Shown piece by piece: positions 49,688 to 59,440 of a stretch of 64,000 nucleotides of DNA. The notes under the pieces are model-generated. The model ran no database searches, was not told the origin of the DNA, and saw only the letters and a list, made by a program, of their open reading frames with translations. This DNA comes from Cyanobium sp. CZS48M. GTDB lineage: Bacteria > Cyanobacteriota > Cyanobacteriia > PCC-6307 > Cyanobiaceae. The translations under genes and the position numbers were made by a program. The stretch's first letter is position 1. Every line of letters begins with the position of its first letter. Location of the stretch: positions 105,494 to 169,493 of the forward strand of contig JAUCZK010000002.1 of the NCBI GenBank assembly GCA_030373145.1, read 5' to 3'.

Positions 49688-50500
49688 ATGCAGCTCCGGG
49701 CGCGACTGGCCCATGCCGACTCCGGCCAGCGGGTGGTGGAGGTGAGTGCCTGGGATGACGACGGCCGCTGTCTGGGCAGTGCCCTCGGGGAGGCCCCCAG
49801 CGCCGAAGCCGCCGAAGACCGGGCCTTGCAGCGGCTGCTGCGGCGGCTGCAGGAACCGGCCGCGCCGGCAGCAGCAACACGAGCAGCACCACCAGCAGCA
49901 ACTCCAACACCAGTTCACCCACCAGCACCAGCACCAGCCCCGACATCACCTCAGGCCCTCGAGCCCACGACCGTCACGGCCCCGATACGGCCGGCCGCAG
50001 CACCCGCCTTTGCCCCAGCACCCGCCCCTGCTGCGGCGGAAGCCGAACCGCTGGCCGATCCCGACGACTGGAGCGAAGAGCTGGCGGAGCTGGAGCGGCT
50101 GCTGAGCCAGCTGGGCTGGGGGCGGGAGCAGGAGTCGATCTACCTGCAACGGGCCTTCGGCCACGCCAGCCGCAGCCGCCTGATCCGCTACGCCGATCTG
50201 CTCGCTTACCTCGCGGCCCTGCGCCAGCTGGAGCCCGGGCTGGATCCGGCCCAGGCCGCCCTGCCCCAGCGCCGCTCCGACCTGCTGCGCCGCTCCGATG
50301 GGCTGCTGGAGCGCCTGGGCTGGGGAGCGGCCCAAGGGCGCGCCCTGCTGGAGCGCGAGTTCAGCCTGGCCAGCCGTCAGCAGCTCAGCGACGACGACCT
50401 GCTGCGTTTCAACGACCTGCTGGCGCAGCAGCTGGAGGCCCCCAGCGCGCCCAGCCCGGAGCCCGGCATTCCTTCGCCAGCAGGGCCGGCCCCAGGCTGA
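49688..50500 (+). CDS. Protein with a duplicated helical motif and Ala/Pro linker
   Basis: A 271-residue protein, function unknown. After a short N-terminal domain (MQLRARLAHADSGQRVVEVS ... EAAEDRALQRLL) comes an Ala/Pro/Thr-rich linker encoded by a CACCAG-type degenerate repeat (49890-49990). The C-terminal half holds two copies of a ~45-residue helical unit: LLSQLGWGREQESIYLQRAF..HASRSRLI and LLERLGWGAAQGRALLEREF..LASRQQLS. Its 3-prime end overlaps the convergent gene by 92 nt. Confidence 0.75.
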   Translation: MQLRARLAHADSGQRVVEVSAWDDDGRCLGSALGEAPSAEAAEDRALQRLLRRLQEPAAPAAATRAAPPAATPTPVHPPAPAPAPTSPQALEPTTVTAPIRPAAAPAFAPAPAPAAAEAEPLADPDDWSEELAELERLLSQLGWGREQESIYLQRAFGHASRSRLIRYADLLAYLAALRQLEPGLDPAQAALPQRRSDLLRRSDGLLERLGWGAAQGRALLEREFSLASRQQLSDDDLLRFNDLLAQQLEAPSAPSPEPGIPSPAGPAPG

Positions 50501-51278
50501 GCTGGTCCTGATTGGCGTAGGCCTCCTGCTCCAGGCGGATCTCGGTGGGGCTGGCCCTGGCATAGACGGGGTCCTCCAGGTGGCGCCGGTTGATGGGATC
50601 CAGCACGATCGAGAGCCCCAGCAGCTGGGGCCGTGCCCCCAGGCCACCACGGCGACAGCTCTGGGCCACATGGATCGCTTCGTGGTTGAGCACCCGAGCG
50701 AACTCCACGCTTCCCTTCTCGATCACATCGGGGCGAATGCGCAGGGTGCGGGCCGCCGGTTCCCATTCGCCGGCGGCCCTGGATTTGCGGGGTGGGCCGA
50801 TCACCACCTGCACCCCAGATCGCTCCAGCATGGTCAGCAGCCGGGCGATGGCGTCCCGTTCCAGCTGGTGGCTGGGGGGATTGCGGCGCAACTCCTCGAT
50901 CTGGGCGATGCTCAACGGCGGATCCCCCAGGCGCCGCTTGTAGAGATAGCGGATGCGTCCATTGCCGAGGGGTTCAGCCCGCGGCAGCCAACTCTGATCT
51001 GCCCGCTCCAGTTGGGCCAGCAGTCCTGGCAGAGCGGCGCTGGTGAGCAGCCGATCACCGGGTCGCGGCGGCTGCGGACGGCTGGCGAGCACCACCTCCT
51101 GCAGCTGAAGGCTGAAGTCCTGCAGGGCCAGGAGGGTGTCGTTGGCGCGGGGCTGGGGCGGCAGCAGCGCCAGGGCGGCCAGAGCGCCGCCGGCGCTGAG
51201 GACCAGGCCGATCAGAACCGCTGGGAGGCCAGCGGCGGCTGGGCGGGGTCGGCGCGAGGGACGGCGGGCGTTGCTCAT
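50409..51278 (-). CDS. Putative membrane-anchored metallopeptidase-like protein (HExxH)
   Basis: A 289-residue protein with an N-terminal membrane helix ([20 protein letters not shown]), then a soluble domain. [12 protein letters not shown] carries a zincin-type HExxH and lies next to a basic [12 protein letters not shown] later [12 protein letters not shown] may add the third metal ligand. Related proteins of cyanobacteria are known only by sequence to me. ATG 51278 was chosen: the longer upstream frame enters mfd. The C terminus overlaps the neighbouring plus-strand gene. Confidence 0.65.
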   Translation of the reverse strand: MSNARRPSRRPRPAAAGLPAVLIGLVLSAGGALAALALLPPQPRANDTLLALQDFSLQLQEVVLASRPQPPRPGDRLLTSAALPGLLAQLERADQSWLPRAEPLGNGRIRYLYKRRLGDPPLSIAQIEELRRNPPSHQLERDAIARLLTMLERSGVQVVIGPPRKSRAAGEWEPAARTLRIRPDVIEKGSVEFARVLNHEAIHVAQSCRRGGLGARPQLLGLSIVLDPINRRHLEDPVYARASPTEIRLEQEAYANQDQLSLGPALLAKECRAPGWARWGPPAAAPAGR

Positions 51279-51417
51279 GACGGCGCCAGGTGCGCGCAAA
51301 TGGTTGGAGCGGATGGTCTCAGGACTCTGGTCCTGGCGCCTTGGGGGAATCCTGGCGGGAGACCGCGGCCGCTGCCGCCGCTTGCGAAGATCGATCCCCG
51401 CGCCCGCCTGCCCTCCG

Positions 51418-54400
51418 ATGCCCCTCACCGCCCTGGTGCGCCAGCTCGAGCAGGTGCCCCTCACCGGAGAGGTGCTGGAGCGCAGTGGGCGGCCCGAGCG
51501 CCTGCGGCTCAGTGGCGCGGGCCGGGCGGCGCGGGCGCTGATCGCCAGTGCCCTGGCCCGTCGCGGCGGCCGGCCGCTGGTGGTGATCGTGCCCACCCTG
51601 GAGGAGGCCGGTCGCTGGACGGCCCTGCTGGAGCTGATGGGCTGGCCCACGGCCCAGCTCTATCCCACCAGCGAGGGCTCCCCCTATGAACCCTTTGATC
51701 CCACCAGTGAGATCACCTGGGGCCAGCTGCAGGTGCTCAGCGAGCTGATCGATGGCACGGGCCGCTCCTGGTCGGGAGCGATCGTGGCCACCGAGAGGGC
51801 CCTGCAGCCCCACCTGCCGCCGCCCGAGGCCCTGGCCGGCCGATGCCTGAGCCTGCGCAAGGGCAGCAGCGTCGACCTCGAGGAGCTGGCCGAGACCCTC
51901 ACCCGCCTGGGCTACGAGCGGGTGCCGACGATCGAGCAGGAGGGCAGCTGGAGCCGCCGCGGCGACATCGTGGATGTGTATCCGGTGAGCGCCGAGCTGC
52001 CGGTGCGGCTGGAGTTCTTCGGGGAAGACCTGGAGAAGCTCAGGGAGTTCGATCCCGCCAGCCAGCGCTCCCTCGATGCGATCGAGGCGGTGCGCCTCAC
52101 CCCCACGGGCTATGCACCGCTGATCGCCGATGCCCTGCGCGAGTCGATGCCGGAGGCCCTCAGCGAGCTGCTGGCTCCCGAGGCCCTCGAGCAGCTGCTG
52201 GAGGGGGGCACGCCCGAGGGAATGCGCCGGCTGATGGGCCTGGCCTGGGGGCAGCCCGCCTCCCTGCTCGACTACCTGCCCGAGGCCACGCTGATCGCCG
52301 TGGATGAGCGTCGCCAGGGCCTGGCCCATGGCCAGCAGTGGTTCGACCACGCCAGTGACCACCACGCCGAGCTGAGCGCTGCGCTGCCCCCAGATTGCCT
52401 GCCGCCGTCGCTGCACCGGCCGGTGGCGGCCGCCCTGGCGGACTCCGATCACTTCGCCGGCTTCGATCTGGCCGAGCTGCACGAGAGCGATCGGCACCCC
52501 AACGCCTTCGATCTCTCCAGCCGTCCGGTGCCGGCCCACCCCAACGCCTTCGGCCGTCTGGCGGCCCTGGTGAAGGGGTATCAGCAGGAGAAGGCCCGGG
52601 TCTGGCTGGTGTCGGCCCAGCCCAGCCGGGCGGTGGCGCTGCTGGAGGAGCACGACTGCCCCACCCGCTTCGTTCCCAATCCCCACGATTTCCCGGCGAT
52701 CGAGCGCCTGATCGAGCAGGCCACGCCGGTGGCCCTGAAACTGCGCGGCACCGCTGAGCTGGAGGGTCTGCAGCTGCCGGCCTGGCGGTTGGTGCTGCTC
52801 ACCGACCGGGAGTTCTTCGGCCAGCACAGCCTGGCGGCCTCGGGCTATGTGCGCCGGCGCCGCAAGGCGGCCAGCCGCACGGTGGACCCCAACAAGATGC
52901 GCCCCGGCGACTTCGTGGTGCACCGCAACCACGGCATCGGCCGCTTCCTGCGGCTGGAGAAGCTGGCGATCAGCGGCGAATCGCGCGATTACCTGGTGGT
53001 GCAGTACGCCGATGGGCTGCTGCGGGTGGCGGCTGACCAGCTGGGCTGCCTGGGGCGCTTCCGCGCCAGCACCGACAGCCCGCCGGAGCTGAACCGCATG
53101 GGCGGTGTGGCCTGGACCCGGGCCAAGGAGCGCGCCCGCAAGGCGGTGCGCAAGGTGGCGATGGACCTGGTGAAGCTCTACGCGGAGCGTCAGCAGGCCG
53201 CCGGCTTCCCCTTCCCACCCGATGGCCCCTGGCAGGGGGAGCTGGAGGACTCCTTTCCCTATGAGCCCACGCCCGATCAGCTGAGGGCGATCACCGAGGT
53301 GAAGCGCGACATGGAGAAGCCTGAGCCGATGGACCGACTGGTGTGCGGCGACGTGGGCTTCGGCAAGACCGAAGTGGCGATCCGGGCGGTGTTCAAGGCG
53401 GTGACCGCCGGCAAGCAATGTGCCCTGCTAGCCCCCACCACGGTGCTGGCCCAGCAGCACTGGCGCACCCTCAGCGAACGCTTCGCCCCCTATCCGCTCA
53501 AGGTGGCGCTGCTCAACCGCTTCCGTACCACCAGCGAGCGCAAGACGATTCTCGAGGGCCTCAAGGACGGAACGGTGGATGTGGTGGTGGGCACCCACCA
53601 GCTGCTGAGCAAGGGCACCCACTTCGAGAAGCTCGGTCTGCTGGTGGTGGATGAGGAGCAGCGCTTCGGTGTGAACCAGAAGGAGAAGATCAAGGCGCTG
53701 CGCAAGGACGTGGACGTGCTCACCCTCTCGGCCACACCGATTCCGCGCACGCTCTACATGAGCCTCTCGGGGGTGCGGGAGATGAGCCTGATCACCACCC
53801 CACCGCCCCTGCGCCGGCCGATCAAGACCCACCTGGCGGCCCTGGATGAGGAGGCGGTGCGCAGCGCCATCCGTCAGGAGCTCGACCGCGGCGGTCAGGT
53901 GTTCTATGTGGTGCCGCGGGTGGAGGGGATCGAGGAGGTGGCGGGCCAGTTGCGCGAGATGCTGCCGGGTCTGAAGTTGCTGGTGGCCCACGGCCAGATG
54001 GGCGAGGGGGAGCTGGAGAGCGCCATGGTGGCCTTCAACGCCGGTGAGGCCGACGTGATGCTCTGCACCACGATCATCGAATCGGGCCTGGACATCCCCA
54101 GGGTGAACACGATTCTGGTGGAGGACGCCCACAGGTTCGGCCTCGCCCAGCTCTATCAGTTGCGCGGTCGGGTGGGCCGCAGCGGCGTGCAGGCCCATGC
54201 CTGGCTCTTTTATCCCGGTGATGCCTCCTTGAGTGAGGCGGCGCGGCAGCGCTTGCGGGCGATTCAGGAATTCGCCCAGCTGGGGTCCGGTTACCAGCTG
54301 GCCATGCGCGACATGGAGATCCGTGGGGTGGGCAATCTGCTGGGGGTGGAGCAGAGCGGCCAGATGGAAGTGATCGGCTTCGACCTCTACATGGAGATGC

Positions 54401-54981
54401 TGCAGGAATCCCTGGCGGAGATCCAGGGCCAGGACATCCCGGTGGTGGAGGAGACCCAGATCGATCTGCCGATCACCGCCTTCATCCCCGCCGACTGGAT
54501 TCCCGAGAGCGACGAGAAGATCGCCGCCTACCGCGCCGCCGCCGATTGCCGCGCCCGCGAGGAGCTGGTGCAGCTGGCCGCCGACTGGGCGGACCGCTAT
54601 GGCTCCCTGCCCTCACCGGTGGCGAGCCTGTTGCAGCTGATGGAGCTGAAGCTGCTGGCGCGGCGCTGCGGCTTCTCGCGCATCCGCCTGGAGAAGCCCA
54701 ACATCGTGCTGGAAACCCCGATGGAGGAGCCTGCCTTCCGCCTGCTGCGCCAGGGTCTGCCCCAGCACCTGCATGGCCGCTTGGTGTATCAGGGCGGCTC
54801 CGGCAGCACGGCCAAGGTGCTGGCCCGTGGGTTGAGCGTGCTGCCGGCGGAGAAGCAGCTCGAGCAATTGAAGGAATGGCTGGGGGCGATGGCCGAGCAG
54901 ATCCCCGGCGCCGATGGGCTCAACGAAGCCCAGCGGGCGGAGCAGCAGAAGGCGAAGAATGAGGCGGTGTTGCTGGTGTGA
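51418..54981 (+). CDS. mfd: Transcription-repair coupling factor
   Basis: Removes RNA polymerase stalled at lesions and recruits UvrA. The 1187-residue product from ATG 51418 has the UvrB-like N-terminal domains ([13 protein letters not shown]), the RNAP-binding Tudor-type domain ([20 protein letters not shown]), helicase motif [12 protein letters not shown] (644-654), DEEQ (745-748), the [14 protein letters not shown] [12 protein letters not shown], the [16 protein letters not shown] and [13 protein letters not shown] motifs, and the C-terminal D7 domain. Complete. Last clear core gene before the variable segment. Confidence 0.96.
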   Translation: MPLTALVRQLEQVPLTGEVLERSGRPERLRLSGAGRAARALIASALARRGGRPLVVIVPTLEEAGRWTALLELMGWPTAQLYPTSEGSPYEPFDPTSEITWGQLQVLSELIDGTGRSWSGAIVATERALQPHLPPPEALAGRCLSLRKGSSVDLEELAETLTRLGYERVPTIEQEGSWSRRGDIVDVYPVSAELPVRLEFFGEDLEKLREFDPASQRSLDAIEAVRLTPTGYAPLIADALRESMPEALSELLAPEALEQLLEGGTPEGMRRLMGLAWGQPASLLDYLPEATLIAVDERRQGLAHGQQWFDHASDHHAELSAALPPDCLPPSLHRPVAAALADSDHFAGFDLAELHESDRHPNAFDLSSRPVPAHPNAFGRLAALVKGYQQEKARVWLVSAQPSRAVALLEEHDCPTRFVPNPHDFPAIERLIEQATPVALKLRGTAELEGLQLPAWRLVLLTDREFFGQHSLAASGYVRRRRKAASRTVDPNKMRPGDFVVHRNHGIGRFLRLEKLAISGESRDYLVVQYADGLLRVAADQLGCLGRFRASTDSPPELNRMGGVAWTRAKERARKAVRKVAMDLVKLYAERQQAAGFPFPPDGPWQGELEDSFPYEPTPDQLRAITEVKRDMEKPEPMDRLVCGDVGFGKTEVAIRAVFKAVTAGKQCALLAPTTVLAQQHWRTLSERFAPYPLKVALLNRFRTTSERKTILEGLKDGTVDVVVGTHQLLSKGTHFEKLGLLVVDEEQRFGVNQKEKIKALRKDVDVLTLSATPIPRTLYMSLSGVREMSLITTPPPLRRPIKTHLAALDEEAVRSAIRQELDRGGQVFYVVPRVEGIEEVAGQLREMLPGLKLLVAHGQMGEGELESAMVAFNAGEADVMLCTTIIESGLDIPRVNTILVEDAHRFGLAQLYQLRGRVGRSGVQAHAWLFYPGDASLSEAARQRLRAIQEFAQLGSGYQLAMRDMEIRGVGNLLGVEQSGQMEVIGFDLYMEMLQESLAEIQGQDIPVVEETQIDLPITAFIPADWIPESDEKIAAYRAAADCRAREELVQLAADWADRYGSLPSPVASLLQLMELKLLARRCGFSRIRLEKPNIVLETPMEEPAFRLLRQGLPQHLHGRLVYQGGSGSTAKVLARGLSVLPAEKQLEQLKEWLGAMAEQIPGADGLNEAQRAEQQKAKNEAVLLV

Positions 54982-55043
54982 GTGCCTGGTCTCTAAGGGA
55001 TCAACCCCAGGGATCAATCAAGGCAAGACCACAGGATCGGAAG

Positions 55044-55211
55044 TCACGCGTATTTTGCGTGGCAAGGTCCATGGCCCGGAAGCCCGCAATCGCGGCAATC
55101 TGTCCATCTGGAGCCGGCATCGGTGAGCCAGCGCGTCGTCTCGCCGCCATTCCCGTTCACCCGGGCCAGGCCGATCAGCGGGCTGGCGTCGCTGATGACG
55201 ACTGCAGCCAT
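55044..55211 (-). pseudogene. Truncated PIN-domain toxin (DUF3368-like)
   Basis: Minus-strand relic of a VapC-like PIN nuclease. It starts MAAVVISDASPLIGLARVNG, which matches the first strand of PIN domains with the first metal Asp, but after about 20 residues the similarity ends (GNGGETTRWLTDAGSR...), and it stops at 55 residues. The ATG overlaps the 3-prime end of the antitoxin relic, as in intact pairs. Confidence 0.65.
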
Positions 55212-55491
55212 TGCTCCAAGGTGTCGAGGTCGGCGTTGGTTTCTGCTTCCGTCAGGCGGATCACCGGGATGCCCAGCCGTGAGAGGTGGGAAGGGACAGC
55301 TCACCATCGCGGAACAGGGCGGTGGCCAGCGCGGGCCGCACACCCGGTGCCTGCAGGAGACCATCCTGATCCAGCCCCATCAACACCGCATCAGGATGAT
55401 CCCGGTTGAGCACGACGACCATGCCCTGCTTGGACTGGCGCAGGGCCTCGGCTGGGTTGTTCTTCAGGCCACTGACGCTGACGGCATGCAT
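55175..55491 (-). pseudogene. Broken Phd-UPF0175 type antitoxin
   Basis: Minus-strand antitoxin with a Phd-like start (MHAVSVSGLKNNPAEALRQS, MVVVLNRDHPDAVLMGL) and a UPF0175 tail (GVRPALATALFRDGELSL). In the present frame it ends after SHGWASR (stop near 55263), but the tail HLSRLGIPVIRLTEAET.. to ..TLEQWLQSSSATPAR continues in another frame to TGA 55175-55177. The missing piece between the two is an out-of-frame deletion of roughly the UPF0175 helix-turn-helix. Partner: the adjacent PIN relic. Confidence 0.65.
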
Positions 55492-55994
55492 GGCCTCGCT
55501 CCAGGTCTAAGGGTGGATAAAAGGGGTGGGGGACTGCCTCCTCCGCCCATGGCATCAGCGGTCAGGGGATGGGAGTCCTGATGTGAACACGACACCCTGC
55601 ACGGTCTGCAGGAGCGTCGGCAACGGGTCGCCGACGGTATTTATCTCCTTGATGCCCTGTCAGGCCCGGCCACCCTCCGCTGCGGCTTGATCAAGCGGAT
55701 CAACCGAGGTGATAGGCACCAAACCCCCCTGGGGAATCTGTGGGAGATCGATCCCAGGCCCGCCGGACCACAGGCCGCCGGCTCGATGCAGGTTCAAAGC
55801 CCGCTGGGTTCGATCCGATCAAAGCGTTCGTGCCCACGGCCTTGGGGGGCATTGAGGACGGCAGAGCCGGGAGCCCATGGATGCAGCAAATACGCCGCAG
55901 GGATGCCGCTGGGGCGAGCCTCTGGCCTGTGCCCTTGCTTTGTTGAGGCCACTCGCTCCTCACGGGTGCCAGGCCCCTGACTGACCGACACATC
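55492..55994. other. Intergenic segment with no clear gene
   Basis: About 500 bp. A plus-strand frame (LHGLQERRQRVADGIYLLDA ...) could be a worn end of a repressor-like gene, but there is no proof. A small inverted repeat (GTCGGC/GCCGAC) lies near 55615-55640, and a T-arm-like stretch at 55788-55804. No intact tRNA or other gene was found. Confidence 0.4.
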
Positions 55995-56354
55995 TCAGGT
56001 AAGTCCGTCGATTGAGACAGCACCGCGCAGAGCATCGAGGAGCGGCGGCAGCTCAATTCGTGTGAACCAGGGCTGCTTCTGGCGGCCATTGATCACCTGC
56101 TGCTGCAGCCGCTGCAGGCCGATCCGCACCAAGCTCAGGCCCCGCTGCCAGTGGGGATCGACGCGGCGGCGCTGGCCGGACAGGCTTACGGCGAACCCCT
56201 GCAGGCTGCTGACCAGCACAGCGATCGCCACCAGCAGCAGCAGCCGATCGATGCGGGGCCCGCGGAGCAGGTAGGCCATCCATTCCTCGACCATCGCCAG
56301 GTTCAGGTTCACCCTCCCGATCGCTTCGGCCACGGTCTGCGGGATCAGCCACAC
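55995..56354 (-). pseudogene. C-terminal remnant of an IS4-type DDE transposase
   Basis: A 119-residue minus-strand frame reads RIDRLLLLVAIAVLVSSLQG ... RRVDPHWQRGLSLVRIGLQR. The LLLL-V-A(I/L)AYxx followed by VDPHWxRGLSYxxIG pattern is the usual end of cyanobacterial IS4/IS701-like transposases. The catalytic first half is absent and no terminal repeats are visible. Confidence 0.62.
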
Positions 56355-56371
56355 GTTGAGGTGAGCTGTGG

Positions 56372-57685
56372 ATGGCTGAGCAAGCGGCCATCAAGAAAGT
56401 GCAACAACGTATCAACGGCGTCATTGATGCTGAGCCATTACAGAAGCCGCCTCTTAGCTTTCCTGTGGCGGGCTGCTCCGCCTCTCGCTGCTGGAATTGT
56501 TCATTGGCGACTTCTGGGGATCAATCCAGCCACCGCGCTTCCGCCCCAGCCGCTGAGGAGCCCAACGGCAAGGGTCGTGCTGCTGTACCGGTTGAGTACG
56601 AGTACAGCACCAACCTGCCAGCGGTGCTGGAGCGGCTGGATCTCTCCCTGGTGCTCTCCACCTACCAGGCCGGCAAGCTGATCACGATCGGCAGCCACCA
56701 AGGGCAGCTGGTCTTTGGCTTTGCCGGTTTCCCCCAGGTGATGGGCGTGAGCCGCACACCAACCGGCCTTGCGATCGGCTCGCGGGAAACGGTGTGGTCG
56801 CTGCCGGCCTCGCGTGAGATCGCACCGGCGCTGGAGCCCACCGCTCAGCACGATGTGGCCTTCCTCACCCGTCAGGCCCATCGCACCGGTGCGGTGCTGG
56901 GCCACGACCTGGCCTACGGCGATGGCCAGCTCTGGCTGGTGAATACCGCCTTCAACTGCCTCTGCACCCTGGAGCCCCCCTGGAGCTTTGTTCCGCGCTG
57001 GCTGCCGCCCTTCATCACTGAGCTGGCACCCGGTGATCGCTGCCACCTCAACGGCCTGGCGATGGCGGAGAACTGGGGCGGTCCTGCCTATGTGACGGCG
57101 CATGGACGCACCGACAGCGAGAACGGATGGCGGCAGAGCAAGGCCAACGGCGGTTGCCTGATCGATGTCGTCAGCTCAGCGGTGCTGGCCAATGACTTGA
57201 GCATGCCCCATTCACCGCGGCTGCATCAGGGCAATCTCTACCTGCTGAATTCAGGCCGTGGCACGCTCTGCCGCTGGGATGCAGACGCTGGGCGGATCAC
57301 GGTGATCGCCCGCCTGCCGGGCTTTACGCGTGGGTTGGATTGCTGGGGCGGCCATGCCGCAGTGGGCCTATCGCGCATCAGGGAGAGCGAGGTCTTCGGG
57401 GGGCTGCCGGTGAGTGAGGAGCACGAGACCCTGCGCTGCGGCGTGGCGATCGTGAACTGCAGCAGCGGTGAACAAGAGGCCCACCTCTGGTTCAACAGTG
57501 GTGTGGAGGAGATCTATGCGCTCAGCCTGCTGCCGGGTGTGCGCAATCCGATCGTGATCGGCCCTGAGCCGCAGCTAGATAGCCGCGAGACGCCCTGGCT
57601 AGTGCCGCCACTGCGAAATCTGGACACCACCACCGCGCTGGCCAGAGCGGGCAGAAGCAACGCTCCATTTCCTTCCCGGTTCTGA
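56372..57685 (+). CDS. TIGR03032 family protein
   Basis: A 437-residue protein whose domain starts at about residue 75 (EYSTNLPAVLERLDLSLVLS, TYQAGKLITIGSHQGQL) and includes PQVMGVSRTPTGLAIGSR, HDLAYGDGQLWLVNTAFNCL and LNGLAMAENWGGPAYVTAHG, the TIGR03032 (DUF4915) signatures. It probably forms a beta-propeller; no catalytic role is known to me. The first ~70 residues lack similarity and probably include IS or leader sequence; a later start (V/M before EYEYSTN) is likely. It precedes the ELWxxDGT/Hint gene by 33 nt. Confidence 0.82.
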   Translation: MAEQAAIKKVQQRINGVIDAEPLQKPPLSFPVAGCSASRCWNCSLATSGDQSSHRASAPAAEEPNGKGRAAVPVEYEYSTNLPAVLERLDLSLVLSTYQAGKLITIGSHQGQLVFGFAGFPQVMGVSRTPTGLAIGSRETVWSLPASREIAPALEPTAQHDVAFLTRQAHRTGAVLGHDLAYGDGQLWLVNTAFNCLCTLEPPWSFVPRWLPPFITELAPGDRCHLNGLAMAENWGGPAYVTAHGRTDSENGWRQSKANGGCLIDVVSSAVLANDLSMPHSPRLHQGNLYLLNSGRGTLCRWDADAGRITVIARLPGFTRGLDCWGGHAAVGLSRIRESEVFGGLPVSEEHETLRCGVAIVNCSSGEQEAHLWFNSGVEEIYALSLLPGVRNPIVIGPEPQLDSRETPWLVPPLRNLDTTTALARAGRSNAPFPSRF

Positions 57686-57718
57686 TCCTTTCCATCAACT
57701 TATCAACGCAGCGGCACC

Positions 57719-58615
57719 ATGGCCGATCCGTTCCTCGTCAAAGACATCCGTCCCGGGGGTGGCCATTCATCTCCAGACGGACTCACCGCCGTTGGTAACA
57801 CCCTCTTCTTCAATGCCTTCGATGGCATCAACGGCTTTGAGCTATGGAAGAGCGATGGCACCGCCGCTGGTCCCGTCCTGGTCAAAGATATCCTCCCAGG
57901 GGGGAGCGGTTCAGGTCCCAACAATCTCACCGCCATTGGTAACACCCTCTACTTCAGAGCCAGCGACGGCATCAACGGTAATGAGCTTTGGGCCTACCCA
58001 ACCTGCTTCTTGGCCGGCAGCCTGATCGCCATACCCAGCGGTGAGCGGCCAATCGGAACCCTGCAGCCCGGAGATCTGATCTGCACCGCCGATGGTCCCC
58101 AGCCGGTGAGATTCATCAGCCGCACCAGCCACAACCCGGTGATCCTCTGGAACATCGATGGCCTACCCATCTGCGTCAAGGCCGGTGCCATGGGTGATGG
58201 CCTCCCGCGCCGTGATCTCTACGTCAGCGGCGGCCATGCCCTGCTCCTCGATGGCCACCTCATCGCGGCCTCTGCCCTTGTGAACGGCAGCACTATCCTC
58301 CAGACCCAGCCAGAAGATTGGGATGCCCATCGGCCGATCACCTACTACAACATCGAGCTCGAAAAGCATGAGCTGATCACCGCGGAGGGCCTGATGGTGG
58401 AATCGTTTTTCGACAGCTTCGAGCGCAGCGGCTGGGACAACTACACCGCCTACCTCGCCCTCTACGGCAGCGAGCAGCCCCTGGAAGAACTCCCCCTGCC
58501 CCGCAGGGCTGATTCAAAGTTTCAGCACGGATTCCGGTCGGGTTGGCGCATTGCCATCTCCAGCAACGCCGTGATGTCGTGCATCACCGCCTGCATGCCG
58601 GCCCTGATCGACTGA
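57719..58615 (+). CDS. ELWxxDGT-repeat and Hint-domain protein, 3-prime end replaced by an IS
   Basis: A 298-residue present-day frame. Residues 6-92 hold two ELWxxDGT-type repeats (unit 144 bp; LVKDI-PGG ... ELWKSDGT), encoded by diverged tandem DNA (57734 and 57878). Then a Hint (hedgehog/intein) domain starts at Cys96 (CFLAGSLIAIPSGERP) and has GGHALLLDG (His173) and EKHELITAEGLMVES (His217), the blocks of the Hint_2 family. Residues 263-298 (RADSKFQHG...) are antisense to an ISAs1 end. The original C terminus lies beyond the element at 59441-59542. Confidence 0.82.
   Translation: MADPFLVKDIRPGGGHSSPDGLTAVGNTLFFNAFDGINGFELWKSDGTAAGPVLVKDILPGGSGSGPNNLTAIGNTLYFRASDGINGNELWAYPTCFLAGSLIAIPSGERPIGTLQPGDLICTADGPQPVRFISRTSHNPVILWNIDGLPICVKAGAMGDGLPRRDLYVSGGHALLLDGHLIAASALVNGSTILQTQPEDWDAHRPITYYNIELEKHELITAEGLMVESFFDSFERSGWDNYTAYLALYGSEQPLEELPLPRRADSKFQHGFRSGWRIAISSNAVMSCITACMPALID
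58495..58520 (+). repeat. Left target duplication and terminal inverted repeat of ISAs1-type element
   Basis: CCTGCCCC (58495-58502) is a direct copy of the 8 bases after the other end (59431-59438), the first two bases of the element (GC) extending the match to 10 bp. GCAGGGCTGATTCAAAGT (58503-58520) is the exact reverse complement of 59413-59430. Confidence 0.88.
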
Positions 58616-58690
58616 AATCCAGCCAGCCGCAACAGGTTGAGGGCTGCCGTCCTGAGCGTGGCCATCGCCCCAGCTCCATTGCCCGGTAGG
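58522..58690 (-). pseudogene. C-terminal fragment of ISAs1 transposase
   Basis: Reads ATLRTAALNLLRLAGFQSIR then AGMQAVMHDITALLEMA, ending ..RQPDRNPC at TGA 58522-58524. This is the typical end of ISAs1-type transposases. It is separated by a stop-rich gap from the N-terminal part at 58751-59380. Confidence 0.7.
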
Positions 58691-58750
58691 CGCACAGTTT
58701 AGCGGCTTCTCATCCGTGAGACCAGTTGCAGGGCAATGGATTTGCCTTTT

Positions 58751-59380
58751 TCAGGAGTCCCTACTTAGGAACGGGCGCTGGGTATGAAGCGCATCCGCCT
58801 GGATCAGTACCCCCTCCAGGTCGAGCTCGCCCAGCAGCTGTTTCAGCACTGCCCGCTCGTGGTTCGCGCCAGTGGCGTAGCAGGCCTGCGAGATCGCCAC
58901 ACCCAAGGCGGCCGAGTACAGCGTCACCTGGGCAATGAACGCCGAACCGCCGGCGGGTGTGGTCTCGATCGAGCCTCGCAGGGTCTTGCCGTCACACACC
59001 AGCTGATCGAGATCCGCTGCACCACCAGGGATCTGGGCGATCGTCCAGTCACGGATGGCCGCGCACAGGGCCGCCACATCCACCTGCAGGAAGAAGTAGC
59101 GGAACGCTGAATCCGATGGGGGCCGCCGCAGTTCAAGGCCCAGCTGCTGACCCAGCACCGAATGGTGGCGCCGAGCAAACCGCTCCAGATCCCGCAAGCT
59201 TTCGCAGCCGCTCAGGATGCCCAGCACCGCCACCAGCAGCAGGTACCAGGCCGGAATGCGCACCCCACGCCGCATTCGCGCATCTGGAATCGCCTTGAGG
59301 AAGCTGATCAGATCAAGATCAGTTGCGGCAGAGGCGGTTTCGGGCACAAGGAAGGGGCGATACCACCAAACAAACCCCAT
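58751..59380 (-). pseudogene. N-terminal part of ISAs1-family transposase
   Basis: A 209-residue frame starting MGFVWWYRPFLVPETASAAT, with LISFLKAIPDARMRRGVRIP, the DDE_Tnp_1-associated block LLVAVLGILSGCESLRDLER, PPSDSAFRYFFLQVD and DQLVCDGKTLRGSI (first acidic residue), and ending at LIQADALHTQRPFLSRDS. Homologues run to about 370 residues, so the second half of the catalytic core is missing. Confidence 0.88.
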
Positions 59381-59412
59381 GCAGGCAGCTCAGGCCAGAG
59401 CACCTGTGACAC

Positions 59413-59438
59413 ACTTTGAATCAGCCCTGCCCTGCCCC
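59413..59438 (+). repeat. Right terminal inverted repeat and target duplication of ISAs1-type element
   Basis: ACTTTGAATCAGCCCTGC (59413-59430) mirrors the left repeat exactly; CCTGCCCC (59431-59438) repeats the bases before the left end. Confidence 0.88.
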
Positions 59439-59440
59439 GC

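Larger units (their letters stand above)
58503..59430 (-). mobile_element. Internally deleted ISAs1-family insertion sequence
   Basis: A 928-bp element bounded by perfect 18-bp inverted repeats and 8-10 bp target duplications. It contains N- and C-terminal pieces of one ISAs1/H-repeat transposase on the minus strand, with a gap between them; complete elements of this family are usually 1.2 kb or more. It lies in the Hint gene and is non-autonomous now. Confidence 0.88.

Noticed and set aside
51319..53418. Long minus-strand open frame opposite mfd (699 codons)
   Set aside because: Shadow of mfd; no start context or family similarity.
55788..55804. tRNA T-arm-like sequence (GCAGGTTCAAAGCCCGC)
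   Set aside because: No D arm, anticodon arm or matching acceptor stem around it; one central mismatch in the stem. At most a tRNA scar.
56560..56597. GCCCAAC and GTTGAGT pair as a third attC-like site
   Set aside because: Boxes fit the consensus but the bases between them do not form a paired stem, and it lies inside the TIGR03032 frame; chance match.
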